From Paragordius varius (lineage: Eukaryota; Nematomorpha), in contig OZ176053.1 in NCBI GenBank assembly GCA_964247055.1, positions 3,658,001-3,722,000 of the forward strand: DNA of 64,000 nucleotides. The letters are read 5' to 3'. Positions 36,301 through 50,340 of the stretch are shown one piece after another. The notes beneath the pieces were generated by a model. The model was not told where the DNA came from, searched no databases, and was given only the letters and a program-made list of their open reading frames with translations. The first letter of the stretch is position 1. Each line of letters begins with the position of its first letter. A program made the position numbers and the translations under genes.

Positions 36301-37261
36301 TTGCTTGTTTATGTTTACACTAACTTTATTAAGGTACCAATTATTTTATATTAATAAACCTTACAACAACACACTTCTCTTATTTTTCTCATAACCCACC
36401 ATTAATATTTAGGATGGTTTTCTAACCCAGGTTGTAATTATTTTAATTTTAACCATTAAAAAATGTTGTAAAAATATAAAATTGCAAATATATTAAGCAG
36501 CAAACATTTAGCTGAAAATATTTTCTCACTAAAAAACTGGTGTATGAAAAAATATTGGGACGAAAAATAAATTTAATTAACTTTAAAATTCGTTAAAATT
36601 TGATTCAAGTTTGTGTTCCAATTGGATTATGATTCATCCAAGTTTTGAACTGGTTACAAAACTGTAAACCTTTTAAACCTATTGAGGATATATTTAATTT
36701 ATGAATGTGCTGAACGTGGTTGAACCATTTTTTTGTCTTAACCCCTCAGCTTGGCCCCCACCCCTTGTGAAAAAAAGGTTTTTAAAATTCCTATGTTTCT
36801 GGAAAACGGGAAGCAAATTGATAAAAATATATATTTATTTCATTTTGAATGCGCTTGACTCAGACATTATCTGCAATGTAAACTTATAATCTTTATTGCC
36901 CCAATATTTTAATATAATTAATTTTGCTTAGTTACGCGACGCGTGACAGGGGATGGTTAGTATAAATGCTACTATAGATACTAAAATATATACTAAAAAA
37001 GAATTCTTGGCATCCACTAACTGCGTCCAGAATCGGGAAGTATAAAAAATAGCATGAAAATATATATTCATCAGGATTATCTTGGTACTTTTGGTCTTCT
37101 TTACGAATGATAATAAGTTGTGATAGCTCCATTTAATAAAATGGCAAAATTAGCACACATTTTGTTAAACAAAATTATTTGTGAAAGCAAATATTAATTT
37201 TAAAAAATCACTAAATATATAACACAATACATATAAAAATCAAAAATATTTAATTTTTAAT

Positions 37262-37908
37262 TTTTAGATGTGGGCTCCAAAAGTCCCAAATTGTTTCGCT
37301 TTTCTAAAATGGGCTTTAAAGGTTATAAACACAAAAATGCCGAGATTGCGCAGGAAATTTTGAAATATGTGCAAAATTTGATATTAACCAAAAATATTTT
37401 TTAACAAAAATGTATAAATTACAATTTATTTAGCAAAATTTTGTTGGATCATACTTCATACTTTTTTGAGACATGATCGAAACGTTATATTAACGCATTA
37501 AGTAATATTAAAATTTTTATATCAATCAACGATGCCAAACATTTCTATCGCCTTTTTAAAGGTTTTGCTTTTAAATTTTGGTGAATTTTTGTAAAAAATG
37601 TTTTAATTACATAAATTTGAAGACGAACGAATATTTTAAAATTCTGAGGTTATAGAAATGTGTTCTGCATGATTGAATAATGTAAAGTGATTTTATGATA
37701 TATTAAAGCGTTTATAATACCGCTTCCCTATGTCTCAAAATACTATGTACAATTATTTGCTAAAAATAAATATTTAAAGAAGGATGCATTTTTAAAAAAT
37801 ATCATTATTTGATAACATATCGCGCAATCTCGGCATTTTTGCGTTTATATAAAAAGAGCTAGCTCATTTTAGAAGTGTGAAATAATTTGGGACTATCGGA
37901 GCCCCTAA
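37262..37908. mobile_element. Inverted-repeat DNA element, ~95-bp TIRs
   Basis: The left arm contains gggctccaaaagtcccaaat, then cacaaaaatgccgagattgc. The right arm is the reverse complement: gcaatctcggcatttttgcg, then atttgggactatcggagccc. It is about 647 bp without coding capacity. A diverged relative lies at about 58330-59030. Confidence 0.75.
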
Positions 37909-38039
37909 AAATTATTTTTTTAAAAATATTGTTATGTAGTTTATCATATGTTTTAGTATTATTTTTGGAGCAAACCATTTTTTCACCAAAAAAAATTTCT
38001 TCTAAATGTGTGCAAATTTTGCCATTTTCTGATATGGAG

Positions 38040-38170
38040 CAGTGTCCATAAAATTGTATATACCTTTTTTACATCACTCCTAAGGGCCAAAATTAAAAGC
38101 ACCATTATGATCCTGATATATTTTCCTATCAGAATATATATATTTCATCAGGTTATTTTTTTGGACACTG
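38040..38170. mobile_element. 131-bp MITE with CAGTGTCC ends
   Basis: The sequence starts cagtgtccataaaa and ends ttttttggacactg, a short terminal inverted repeat. A diverged, truncated-looking relative (same internal text aatatatatatttcatca) lies at about 59070-59200. Confidence 0.6.
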
Positions 38171-39309
38171 TGTATATACCAACACATGCATAATTTCAAA
38201 ATTATTTTTATAATCCTTTAAGTTAAAGTTTCGATTTTCGCATAACTATATATCATTAATATATTAACTCTTGTAAGCTATGCTATTCCATTATCTCTGG
38301 TAACATTTGTGACGGGATACTTCCCATTTATCGAAGCTAAGAACGGCATACCATATTTTGACTGGTCAATATTAAAATGTATATCTAATTTTTGCAGGCC
38401 AGGCCACATATGACTGATTTTTTGCATTTAAGGCATAACTTAAAGATGTTAAGAAAAATTTATATGCAATATTTTTTGTTTTAAGCTATTTCAAGAAAGT
38501 TATTTACAGAAACAATTCTTCTTATGAGTGATTTTTTGTAATAAACTTTTTTTCTAACTCTCCTTTGTTTGATAAAATTCTCTCAATCTTTAATTTATGC
38601 ATATTTTCCGGCCATATAGGTGCTTAAATTCAATTAGAATTTACTATTCCATGGTGAGATATATTATTTTTCTCATTATTAATAAACGATAACTTGAATG
38701 CCTTGGTTTTCAATAGGTTTAAAGGGTTAATTTTTTGATGCTATTTAAGCTTCTATAATCCCTAATTTGATAATAGGGTTATAATTTAATTTGGGGCAGC
38801 ATTCATGAGCTTAACTCAATAACTTTACTAGGTACATATCGTATCATCATTAAATATTTATCCAAAAAATGTAAATTTTGAACTATTTAGGAAAGCGGGC
38901 CCCAATCCTGTAAGGTAAATGTGAAAAACATGGCATTATTATAGGGAAAAAAGCAAACTCGTATTCGGAAATCTGATGCCTACTTAAATCATTTATAGCA
39001 CATAGCAAAATATATTTTTTTATTTAAAATATTAAATTACTTTTTTGAAAGATAAAATACGCTGTTTTTTATTATGGAGTTCAGTTAAGGGTAATTTAAA
39101 TGGCGAAGCGTAGAAAAGTCAAAAAACAGTTTATTCGATTTTTTTAATAAAAGTATAATATATCCGTATTTTATGGCCATTATATATCATTCAAATGGAA
39201 ACTTATCATATGTATTGTTTCATCTTAGGTGTTTAAATAAGCTTTTTTTAGCATTGTATTGGAAAAAGCAGCATTTGCTTTAGCCATTGTATTTATCGCC
39301 AATTTTTTC

Positions 39310-40460
39310 TATACGCTATATACTAGGTGCAAAAAAGAGGGTTATTTAACAAAAATTTTCATGAGATGGCCAGCGAATTCATTTGCCTCAAAATATTTAA
39401 TTGCTGACGACCTAGTTTTTGAAATAGTAAAACAAAATTAACCAAAAAGTGAAATAAAGATAATTAAAATAATGAAAACTTAGTTATGGTTTATTACCAT
39501 TTTAGCTGATATTTACACTTTATAAATAGCCTAAAATCATAAAGTTAGGTTTTTAACTAGAAAAAAATTCTCGTTTTTCTTTTTACATACTAAAAAACAA
39601 ATTTTTTTATAAAACCATAATAAAATAATTTTTTTCAATTATTTCTAACTCACTATTATAAATTTATCATTCATATATTATTCAGTAAAAAAACTTGTAT
39701 ATTAAAATAAAACTAAAAAGTTTTGTTTTTTATCTTTTCATTTTTTTGTCATCTGGTTTATGAGTGTATAAAAAGTTTACTGTATTTTGGAATCTAACAT
39801 GAGCGGCAATAAAGTATATAAATTTATTCATAGAATTAAAAGTAGTTGAATATCAACTAAAAATCCGCACAAATCCTGTAACAGGTTTGCTTTAACACAA
39901 ATTAATGTTTTTACTGGGATTTGTACGGATTTTACATAATATTCCACTACTTGTGAATCATATTTCGTATTAAACTATATAATAACAGCTTATGTAAGAT
40001 TTCAAAATAGTACAATAAATTTTTTTTAAACTCATAAACAGATGACAAAAAAATGGAAAAATAAGAAACATTTTTTTTATTTTTATTTTAATATATAAGT
40101 TTTTTACTTAATAAAGAATGTTAAGATATTAATAGAGTTTAGAAAATAATTAAAAAAATTATTATAATATAGTTTCATAAAAAAAATTGTCTTTTTGTTA
40201 AAAGAACGCCATCTTTTGAAGATTTTTATAATAACCCTAACTATATAATTTTTGGTATTTAATTGTAAATATCTGCTAAAATGAAAATAAACTATAACTT
40301 AAGTTTTATCATTATTTTTTTAATTATCCTTAATTTTCACTTTTTGCCCAATTTTGATTTTCTCTCAATTCAAAAACTAGGTCAACAAAATATTTTGCGG
40401 CAAATGAATTAGCTTGGTCATAAGCTATCTCATAAAAAAAAATTTTGCACACAGTGTTGA
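39310..40460. mobile_element. Fold-back (palindromic) element, ~500-bp arms
   Basis: Two inverted arms (about 39310-39878 and 39917-40460) surround a centre near 39898. At the centre, aaaatccgcacaaatcc faces ggatttgtacggatttt. Distally, gcgaattcatttgcctcaaa faces the inverse of ttttgcggcaaatgaatt. The arms differ at many positions. The open frame at 39259-39441 overlaps the left arm and is not a gene. Confidence 0.7.
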
Positions 40461-41818
40461 ATATTAGAATGTTTTTTTATATTTCTCGTTGTTCTGAAGA
40501 TTTGTTAGTGCAAGGCAGTTTATAATATTAACTCACCATATCATTATAATATAATCATGCATTAATGTTCAATATATAATTAAAATTGTCAGGTTGAATA
40601 AATTAAAACATTTGTTGCGAAAATCATCACCCATAAATTAATGTAAACTATGCAGATATTAGCGTATAGTATGTCTTTTTGTTTGCAAAATAATATAATA
40701 ATAAAGTACAGTAAAAATTATTAAAAAACCATTTCTAATTTTAAACCTACTGCAAGAGAAATTTAATGTATCCTAATTTGAGACCAATTTTCGGATTGCA
40801 TGGTATGTATACATTGCTTTTTCATTTATTAGTGCCAGATATCATATTTAGCAAAGGAAAATATTTTTGGTTTAAAGTTATTTTTTCAATTTTTACAATA
40901 ATTAGCCAATACGATTGCTCTTTGATATATATGTTGTTTTAATATTTAATTAAAAACTAGCAGTCTATACTTAATCATACTATATAAGGATACAAAATAG
41001 TCAAAACCCTCGTGCAATACTTCAAAATTATTTATTAATCAAAATAATTACTTGAACTAAAATCATAATATTTGTGGGTAATGTTTGTGTTTTTGTTCAT
41101 CCAAAACTACTAATTATAGCATAAATTAAGCAATAAAGATAAATAGAGATTTAGTGGAATGAATATATAGAATGTGCTTTGGGAGAAATGGAATGTTTTT
41201 CGATATATATTATGGATGTTTGAGAGAGAGACTTTTAACAAGGCAGTTAAATTATATTATACTTTTGTGTGTTTATACTATAAATGTATGGATGTCATTT
41301 TTTGGAAAATTTTATGCAGTTGCTACGAATCAATTCCAAAAGACTACTTTTAAAAGTTGTGCTATAAACTACTTACATCATAATCTTAACACCAAAATAA
41401 TTGGTGTGTGCGCTGTATGTTAGTTAATTTTGAAGCAAAATATATATTATAATTACAACTTAATGAAATGACTAAATTTGATATAATGTATGAGAAAATG
41501 TCATGTCATAAAATAAATGAAGGTGATAAGCAATTAAAGCGTCACCCAATCCATATGCCAATAAGTCTGACAAATAAAATGTTAAAATTTCCAAAAATAT
41601 ATGGAATGTTTGTGTTAACAGGTCCAATAAAATAGTTACATGTATGTATATAATAAAAAAAATAATTTTAATCAATTGATTAATAATTTTAAAGTCATCA
41701 AAAAAAGAAGAGATAGTGGCTAGATAAAGGGAGAGAAATGACGTAGAAAATATGGTAAATTGCGATTTTCTAAACATATATTGGGCTATCATTATATGTG
41801 AAATATGGAACAAGCGCT

Positions 41819-44590
41819 TTAGATGGCGGATAAGCTGCTTTGCTTGTAAAAGGCCTTCTCCTAAAAAAGTGTTAAATAAAAGCAATATATGATTAACCAT
41901 AAAAGATATATCAAAATTCGAAGCCACAAAATATTTTTTAAGCTATAAAATAACTATTTTTACCTCGCCATTCTCAGAAAGAAGATAGGTGTTAGCATAT
42001 CTTCCAGTTCCGAAATCAGTGTAAGCGACTAATTCCGAGGGTGGTCTATTTTGACCATTGCTGTTTTTAGCCCAAAGCTATATAATAACAAACAATGATA
42101 TAATATTAAATATAAACCAATTTTTTTAGCCCATGATTTTTAATGATTTTCATACCTTAAGAGACTTTTCGGATTTGATCGCGGTGTTTGGTGGGAAGGT
42201 GTAAGTAATTTCGGGTCCATCCTCGACTCGACGTTTAATGGTCCAACCGGATATATCTTGATCCTAAATATGTTAAAATGTTTATAATATGTTTAAATAT
42301 TGGGTTTTTACATTAAAAAACGTTTAAAAGGAAACATTATCGTATTAGAACAAAAAACAAATTTATAGCCCCTTAAATTAGAATGTTTTGAACCAGGGGT
42401 GTCAACTCCTGGCCGGTAGGGGCCATGCGCACCTTCGACCTATTATTTGCGGTCCGCGAATTCGGAAATCCATAATGGGCAAATATATGCTCACAAAATC
42501 TTAGTAAAATTGATATTTTTAAAACAAAATTTAAGAATAAGGCTATTTTCAATTGAAATCGTACAATAAAAAATTGTTATATTAGTGTAAATTTTACAGT
42601 CGCTTATCTGAAAACTATTAATATATTTATTAATGCCCATCAATACTTTAAATGCGACCCGCCGGAATTCTTGAAAACGCGGCCCACGAAGTCATTTGAA
42701 AGAAATTTGATTAGCCTTTAACGAATAATATATTTTTCATTTAAATATTTATTATTTTTTAACCCCGTTAAAGTTCTAAATTAATGTAAGTCCTAAATAA
42801 TTAGCCCACATGGAAAAATAGATTTTTTCCTTTTTCCAAATCAGACGCAATCAGCGTCGATAAAAAACCTTGATTCTAGAACCATTCTCCAAAACAATAT
42901 AACTCCCATCAGCATCGATATCGGCGAAAGCAATATTTCCTCTGGCACTTCGTTGAACGTTTGTTTTGCTGGAACTTTCTTTCTGGACCATACGACTGCT
43001 ATAATAACGTTGTCCGCCTGATGCACCCCCACCACTACCACCGCCTAATAATAATCAATTTAATAAATGCATTTTTAAAATCAATTTACTGCATTTTATC
43101 AAGTATAATTAATAGTTAATAGCATAAAAATCTAAAAAATATGGGGGGGTAAAAGGTTAACAGTAAATGAATCTACATAAAAAATGTTTGTTCTTATTAT
43201 TTGTAAAGCCGGCAATAATTAATGGACTTAATATTTGGGGATATAAAACAATTAGAGGCTCTTTGAAAAGTCAAGACTCAAAAAATATAAAAGATATCAA
43301 AAATCAAACTAAGTAAGTCTTTTTCATATTTTAGATTTTATAATTTCAAAATTTCAATATAAATAAAAGATTTTTTAAGCATTTAAAATTTTTAAATCTA
43401 AAAAAGTTATAAATATTTATACCATATCGCATTGAGCTGCTGCTCGTATATCGGCCACCACCTGCACTGCTATCAAAGTTGACTTCATCGATAATTTGTT
43501 GGACAGCGGCCAATTTATCCGTAGCTTCTCGAATTCTATCAAAAATAAAATGTAATTTAAAATTTTTCAAAACGTTTAAAAAAGCATTAATAGTGACAAA
43601 AACAAAAGCGTTTAAATCATAAATAAAATCCGGGTAACTAAAATAAGGATAGCTGCATGCAATGTACATATGGACACACATGTCAAAACTCGAAAAATAT
43701 ATTTTTTTATATCTCAAAAATGTCTGAAAATGCAATTCAAAACTGTAAAGCAGCAATCTCCCTCCCTTTTTATACTGCTTTGGACAAGTCATAAAATAGC
43801 GAAAATACGATTTTTGCGTACTCAATATCAGATACATAATAATTTATTTGTTAAAAAAGCGGACTGTACAAAATGATGAGTTGGCCACATTAATCGTTTA
43901 CCTTGATTGTTCGGATAACATGGCATTGGCAATCGTAAAATCGATTGGCCTTTAACAAAAAAAATTAATTTATATTATTTTTGTAAATTCATGAATTAAT
44001 TGCAATTATCTGCAGTATAAATATTTCAATCATATTATGCGTAATAAATTTTAGATATTTCAAGGTATATCATCTATCTTGGCTAAAACTAATTATTTAC
44101 ATTCATTATAATTTGCGTATGTTTTATTAAAATGACCATGAAATTTTTATTTTTATGATATATATATCCAAAAATTTATTTAAATATCATCACTCAAAAC
44201 AACCATACTATCATAACAGGTAATTATAAATTAATTTTTCGGCAAGTAATAGAGAGATAGGTAAAGCTATAAAATTTTATAGTAAACCACGCTATATTGG
44301 CTACCATTAAAGGACAAATCTTTATAACAGACAAATTTTTAATTTTTATTAGTAAAAAATATATAATTTGGACGTGCTTTTCTGCGAAAAACACTAAATA
44401 TTTATATATATATAATGTTTTGTAATTATACATAATAACGTATATGAGATAAACAGTTTGTCATATCAAGGTAAAATTTATCTATCTCTATATTCATTAT
44501 TTTTTTATTGTTTTATTGAGGATGAGAAAAATAAAAACAATAAAAATAATTTTTGAATATGTTTTACAAACTAATATATATTAATTTGGC

Positions 44591-44631
<41 letters not shown>

Positions 44632-47600
44632 TATTTTACATTAATATTTGTCATTGTTGTTTTCTAAATATTGGCACATTGATGATGAATATATTATTAT
44701 AATTATGCCTATATCATAAAAAATATAACTAATCATATAATTAACAAAATATAATGTTTAAGTTAATACTTAATTTTCATAGCATAGCTTTGATTAATTT
44801 ATAGAATCTTATTCAAAAATATTTAGTTAAAGGTATTATAACTAGATAATTAAAAACCCGTAGATAAAGTCATATAGTTATTCAAACCATTGAACTTATA
44901 AAAAAAATGATTTAAGGTGATTTAATGAAGTTAAATGAGATACGGTTTTAAAAGGGATTTTAACTAAATTTTAATCAATTTATCAAAAAAATGATTTTTA
45001 TTTTACATTAGATTCTAAAATTACTACGAACCTAGTTTCCTCTTCTTCAAGCAAGCGTCTATAAACTTGGATTTCTCTTTCCAACGATAGTTTATGATCC
45101 AACATTTCCCTCAATTCCTCCATTTGACTTTCGAGTTTGGCCCGTAACTCATCAAGAGCCCGGTCTCGACTATTAAGGATATCACGATGGTGTTGACTAT
45201 CACTTTGGAACATGGTTTCCAACTCTTTCAATCGTTCACCCAAATGTCCATTCTACAAAAGAAGGGATATTTATATTTGACTTACTGTAGCCAAGCACGG
45301 TATAATGGTGGTTAACATATTCAGAAAATTATAAATTCCATTTAAAAAACTAGCAATCAATATGAATGACAGAAAAATCGAAAGCTTGGCCTTTAAAAAT
45401 ACACTACAAAAAACGAAAATCGTCTTGTAGAGGACCCTCCCTCCCGTCATGCAGTGTTAAATATAGACATGAATTAAATACCTCAGTTCTAAGAGTTAAA
45501 AGTTCACGGTTCAATTCGGTGACTTTGTCGCGAGCTTTTCGAGAATCTTCTTTAGCTGTAATTTCTTCTTGGGCTTTGCGGTTAGTCATGCTCATCATTT
45601 CTTGAATCTTGATAAAAATTAAAGTGTTTTTATATAGATTTTTTTTAAATTTGAATCGATTATTTTTTTATAATTTTGAATGCGATTAGGTTTATATTAA
45701 AGTATAGTATTAGGTTCTTACAATATATCTGGTAGGGTATAACTTATAGTATTAAACATAAAATTATTTAACCAATGTCCAAACTTTATATCTATCTAAT
45801 GCTTGTACATTATAAATATATATTGATTTTTTAGTTAACTCTCCTTTCTTTACCACAACTCTGTGTAAAATTATATGTAACTAAGTAAGATATTAACTTT
45901 GGTTTGGTAATAGGTGTCAGTGTCTGGTCTCTGTTTTGCCATATTTTCGTATTCTATACGTATCTCCTTAAGAGCATCAGATAATTCATTGTGGAAAATG
46001 TTTCTGTATTGATCCGTATCGTCCTTCAAAAACTTGTCCAACAATTCTTTCAATTCCTAGATACACGCACACGCCATAAACGATAGTTAGTTTTAGCGAT
46101 GGCTTAATCGATTTTTTGATCAATAAATGTAGGGTTTGTTTTTTTCAATTTAATATGTGGTCAAACTTTAACATCCGTATATTTCCGAAACATTGATTAA
46201 TTTTTATTTAACTGGAATGTTTTTAGCCTAGTTTGCTCATTTAGCGCAAATTTTTTTTTAAATAAATCAAAAATTTAATTTAAATTTAATATAATTATAT
46301 ACAATTATCCATCATGACCATTTTTAATTTGATAGTTTTTGGCATCTAATGCCAAACGATTACTATCATAAATCTTATGTTTTCATTTTATAATGAGTAA
46401 GTAAGTAAGGTTCATTAAAATAAAAAAAAAGATAATAATAAAAACAATTTTCAAGGTCGTATACGAGCAGTTTTGCCTAATACGTATGTATATAGCAGCT
46501 TTATCCTTATTGTTTACTTGTTTAATTCGTAAACTCATTAAAAGACAAATTCTACTCTTTTTGAAAAATTATAATTGACAATTAAAAACTTTAAAGTAGT
46601 CCATAATTTTTTAGGACTCAATTTCTATCTAAATAAAATATTTTTAAATCATTATATAATTTGACATTTAGGGGATAAAAATAAAAAGTAAATATATTAT
46701 CCAGACCAAAATTGACAGTCTTGACAAAAGCAAAAAAGTTGTTTTGGGTTTTTGCAAGTGTCAAATTCGAACACGCAAACCATCATTTAATTTATACATT
46801 TATAATTAAACAAAAATATTTTTTGGAGAAAAAAATAGGCCCCAGGTGAATATTATGGGAAAACAAAAAAAAATATATAAAACAATACAAATAATCTCTT
46901 TGAAGCAGAAAACTTTAATACATAATCTGCACTTTATCATATATCATAACATAAATTATATATGATGTGATTATGTATTCCAAATACGCATTTCTCTACC
47001 ATGAATACATAATTACATAATCCATAAAAATTTTGCAAAAACCTCTTTTACAAAATTGTATTGTATCTATTAAGCCAAGTTATTTTTTAACAAAGTTTGG
47101 TGACCAGAAAAGTTTTTCAAAAGTATGAAACAAAAGTTATTTTAGGATACTATACTTGTTGATGGACTTGGTTCTGGAAATCTAATTCATCTTCCAAAGT
47201 TTGGATCTTAGTTTCCAAATCTGCACGGAGCATACGTTCCTCATCTGTATTCTATATAAGCATCAATATATGTAAAATTTTTTGACTTTTTTAAGCCTCA
47301 AAGTTAGTGTAATATGTGTCAACTACCAACTACACATCACTAAAAGAAAGGCATATAATGGGATAAAGTTTTACATTGCAACATAATGCAATGGGAATGA
47401 AAAAAAGGTTAAATTATATATTTTCCAAATGATTGCTTTTTGCTTTTTTGGATAATAACGGAAAAATCAATATAACACAATAATTATGATTATTAATGAT
47501 TATAATAACAAATGATTAGTTTTGTAAAAATCAATGCGAAAAAATGAATAATATAGAGAGCTAGCTTTACAAATTAACGCTAATAAAAACTATTAATTTT

Positions 47601-49448
47601 CATTTTTCACACATAGATTTCATATTGGGTGTGAGAAGTTAAATTATGTTAAGAGTTAAGCTTAAAAAACAAAAAAAACAGTTAACCATTTGAACATTGC
47701 CAAGTTGCATTTGTAAGTTTTGTATTTCCTTCTTGTATCTGTGTAAATCGCCTTCAATAGCTTCGAGCTTACGTGTTAGGGCTTCCATCTGACCAATCTT
47801 CATAGCAAGTTCAACCTCAATCTGAACCAATTGGTTTTTATCGGTTTCTCGGAGACGGAAAACTTCCTCATACCTAAGGAGAAGAATTTATAATTGAAAC
47901 CCTTAAATTTTGTTAGCGCATTTAACTAATATTTTTAAATCCGAAAGAGATATTCAAAGACAGAATTATCTTTGTCTACCTTATAAATAATTTATAAAAT
48001 TGGAAAGAAAGAAAGCATTTATGTATGTATCTCACCAATAAACTACAAAATGCTAAATTTTATAATCATAAGTTATAATAGCTTTAAATGATCATATTTA
48101 TTGTTTCTATATGATTTACATTATAGGGTATGCAAAGATGATGTAAATTATCCCGTATGATAATTATCAAATCCAATCACTAATTACCTAAATACACATT
48201 TAGATATTGCCATAAATTTTTTTGCCTTATATATTCCTCTCTAAGGATTATCTGTAAAAATTTTGACTATATTTGTAAGGTTCAAACACGATCTGACTGT
48301 ATACACAATGGTCATTCAACTTTGCAATCAATCTTGTTTTATGTATATCTGTATATATTTTTTAATCTTAATTTAATGATTCTTAGGTGTATATTTATTA
48401 TTTTTGGTGTTTCAGAAAAAAAATTATCTATAAAAAGATAAACAGCTTAACACATTTTTAGGTAGTGAGTCACATGTTTAGACTGAGGTTAGGTTTATTA
48501 TGGATAAATACATTTTCTAAAATATCAGGCTATAATTATATAAAAGTGCATCTTATTTGTACGAAATTGTATAAATTATCTATCTTTAAGTATCAAAGAT
48601 GAGAAATATTTATATAATATATTTTATGTAATTAAAAAATTATTGTTATGCGTAGTCTAGACCACTTTAAGGCATATCTACATCTTACGTAAAAAAATTC
48701 CAAGAAACGAAATATGTTTTATTTACATAAAATAATATATGCATTGGTGGCTTAAATGTCGCATAAAAATTTTGAACATAAGACTCAATATTTTCATGGA
48801 AATACCTAGTGAGTCACATAGAGGCATTTTAAGCAATATTTAGAAATTAAAAATGGCAGTCATAAAAATAGAAAATGCATACTTATTTTTCCAATCATTC
48901 AAGTTATCATCGAGTTTGTGGCGTTTATCCTCGAGTCTTTCCCTTTCACGGTTATTTTCTTCCGTGACTTTACGGGCTTGGTTGAGTTCGGCCTCAAACA
49001 TACCCCGTAACATGTTTGAAATCTTTTCCAACTTCTCACGGTACAGTCCAATGTCGGCGGCCAATTTTTTGTTTTGGGCCTCCAAGAATCGCACATTCTC
49101 AATGTAATGAGCCAATCTATCATTCAAATCTTGCAAATCACGCTTCTCCTTTTCCCGTGAAGCAACTACACTAGCAATCGTAGTGTCTCCACTCTCAGTA
49201 TGTATGGTAGTTAGTCCATGTTGAGGAAATCTTCTAGGGCTCATAAAACGCGCCCCACCTCCAAAACCTGACCCACCGCCACCGCCACCTGAGCCAAAGG
49301 TTTTGTAGGTCGAAATTCGTGAATACCCACTACTACCGCCCCCATAGGTTGGGGAACCGGCCCGAGTTATAACGGCTCTCCTTGGTGTTATGCTTGAACG
49401 GTAAGTTCGGGTTTCTTCAACCGTGTGCGAAGATTTTGATTTAGACAT
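41819..49448 (-). CDS. Cytoplasmic intermediate filament protein with lamin-type tail
   Basis: Twelve coding exons (- strand, 5' to 3'): 48883-49448, 47687-47873, 47156-47251, 45898-46056, 45482-45607, 45032-45252, 43902-43949, 43423-43535, 42869-43044, 42156-42263, 41964-42077, 41819-41860. Together 1,956 nt, in frame: 651 residues. The head (1 to about 100) is rich in Ser, Gly and Arg with a Gly run near 53-65. The rod opens with LNDRLAHYIENVRFLEAQN (108-126) and closes with EIQVYRRLLEEEETR (about 437-452), the two conserved IF consensus ends. Its length fits the 42-residue-longer coil 1B typical of protostome IF proteins. A linker is followed by a lamin-tail Ig-like domain (about 537-640: ARGNIAFADIDADGSYIVLE, DISGWTIKRR, SLKLWAKNS). 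It would assemble into coiled-coil dimers and filaments of epidermis, gut or muscle. The subfamily (IFA- or IFB-like) is not resolved. Confidence 0.95.
42394..42700. mobile_element. hAT-like element in an IF intron
   Basis: The left end caggggtgtcaactcctggc, then the ggtaggggccatgcgc block; the right part reads acgcggcccacgaagtc. Same family as 20851-21147. It lies within the intron 42264-42868. The right edge is approximate. Confidence 0.55.
44593..44628. repeat. (AT)n microsatellite
   Basis: Uninterrupted TA/AT dinucleotide tract inside the IF intron 43950-45031. Confidence 0.9.
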
Positions 49449-50292
49449 TTGTTGTTCTAACAAAAAGAGATAGAGAGAAATAGGTGAAAAAATAATAAAT
49501 CTAGGATTAAGAGATGTTGTGATATTAAATTTATATTTTTAATCTTTATATGTGTATAATCGATTTTGAACCAATTATTTAACTCACAAACTATTTGGTT
49601 TTTAAACTATAAAATTGTTAATTTTTTAATAACGTCCGTAAAATGCTTTAGAGCATTGTAATTATTTGAAACTCTAATTTCCTCGTACATTTATATAAAA
49701 AAAGGTCAAAATTAAAGCCTGTCCTCTCATTTATAATTTTCGGCATAATTAAATTACATTAAAAATATTCATATCCATTTCTACCTTATATTGTAATTTT
49801 CTAACATGTGCAAAACCAAGGATAATGTAAAACGACGCACGAAATTGTTTAGAAAATTAGCCTAATACGCATATAAAAATGTTCTTTGTTTTAATAGGCC
49901 GCCTCCGACCGCATAGTTAAATTTTATAGTGTAGTAAAAGTTTTCCTCTTTGCAAAAAATGGTTTATAGATTTTTTATAACTATGAAAATTTTCACACAT
50001 GCTTAACAGGAATTTCCCCAACAATATATGTGTAAAAATAACATGTTGAGGTCTTTAAGCACAAGACTTATAAAAAATGTTTAAACATAGATATATTGAT
50101 TTTGAAATTTTTAGATACTGTTTCTTTCTAAACTTTAAAAATATTTGACTAGAGCCATTTTTTTATTTAAATATTGTTTTGTATTAAAATATAAAATTTT
50201 TTTTACCGACTTTAACAAAATTAAAATGGATATTATTAAAAAAAATTAAACATATTAATTAATTTAATGAAATAAAAAAATAATATTCTTAC

Positions 50293-50340
50293 CTTATTAC
50301 GTGAGCGATGAAGCGAATAATCAAGTTTTTTTAGTCGCAG
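50293..50340 (-). other. Probable non-coding leader exon of the IF gene
   Basis: On the - strand, ...acgtaataag/gtaagaatatta at 50293/50292 is a near-consensus donor. It pairs with the acceptor ttttgttag/aacaacaaATG whose exon begins at 49456, 8 nt before the IF start codon. The intron would be 836 bp. The 5' end of this exon is not defined. Confidence 0.5.

Larger units (their letters stand above)
35032..41818. other. Intergenic, repeat-rich; no gene recognised
   Basis: This stretch holds the second ~150-bp repeat array, an inverted-repeat element (37262-37908), a 131-bp MITE (38040-38170) and the fold-back element at about 39310-40460. Open frames here fall inside repeats or have AT-rich, low-complexity translations. 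I support no gene. Confidence 0.55.

Noticed and set aside
39259-39441. 60-codon frame on +.
   Set aside because: It extends into the left arm of the fold-back element; its counterpart in the right arm is not open.
41472-41927. 151-codon frame on -.
   Set aside because: Composition is Leu/Ile/Phe-rich as expected from AT-rich DNA, and it overlaps the real last IF exon (41819-41860) in another frame.
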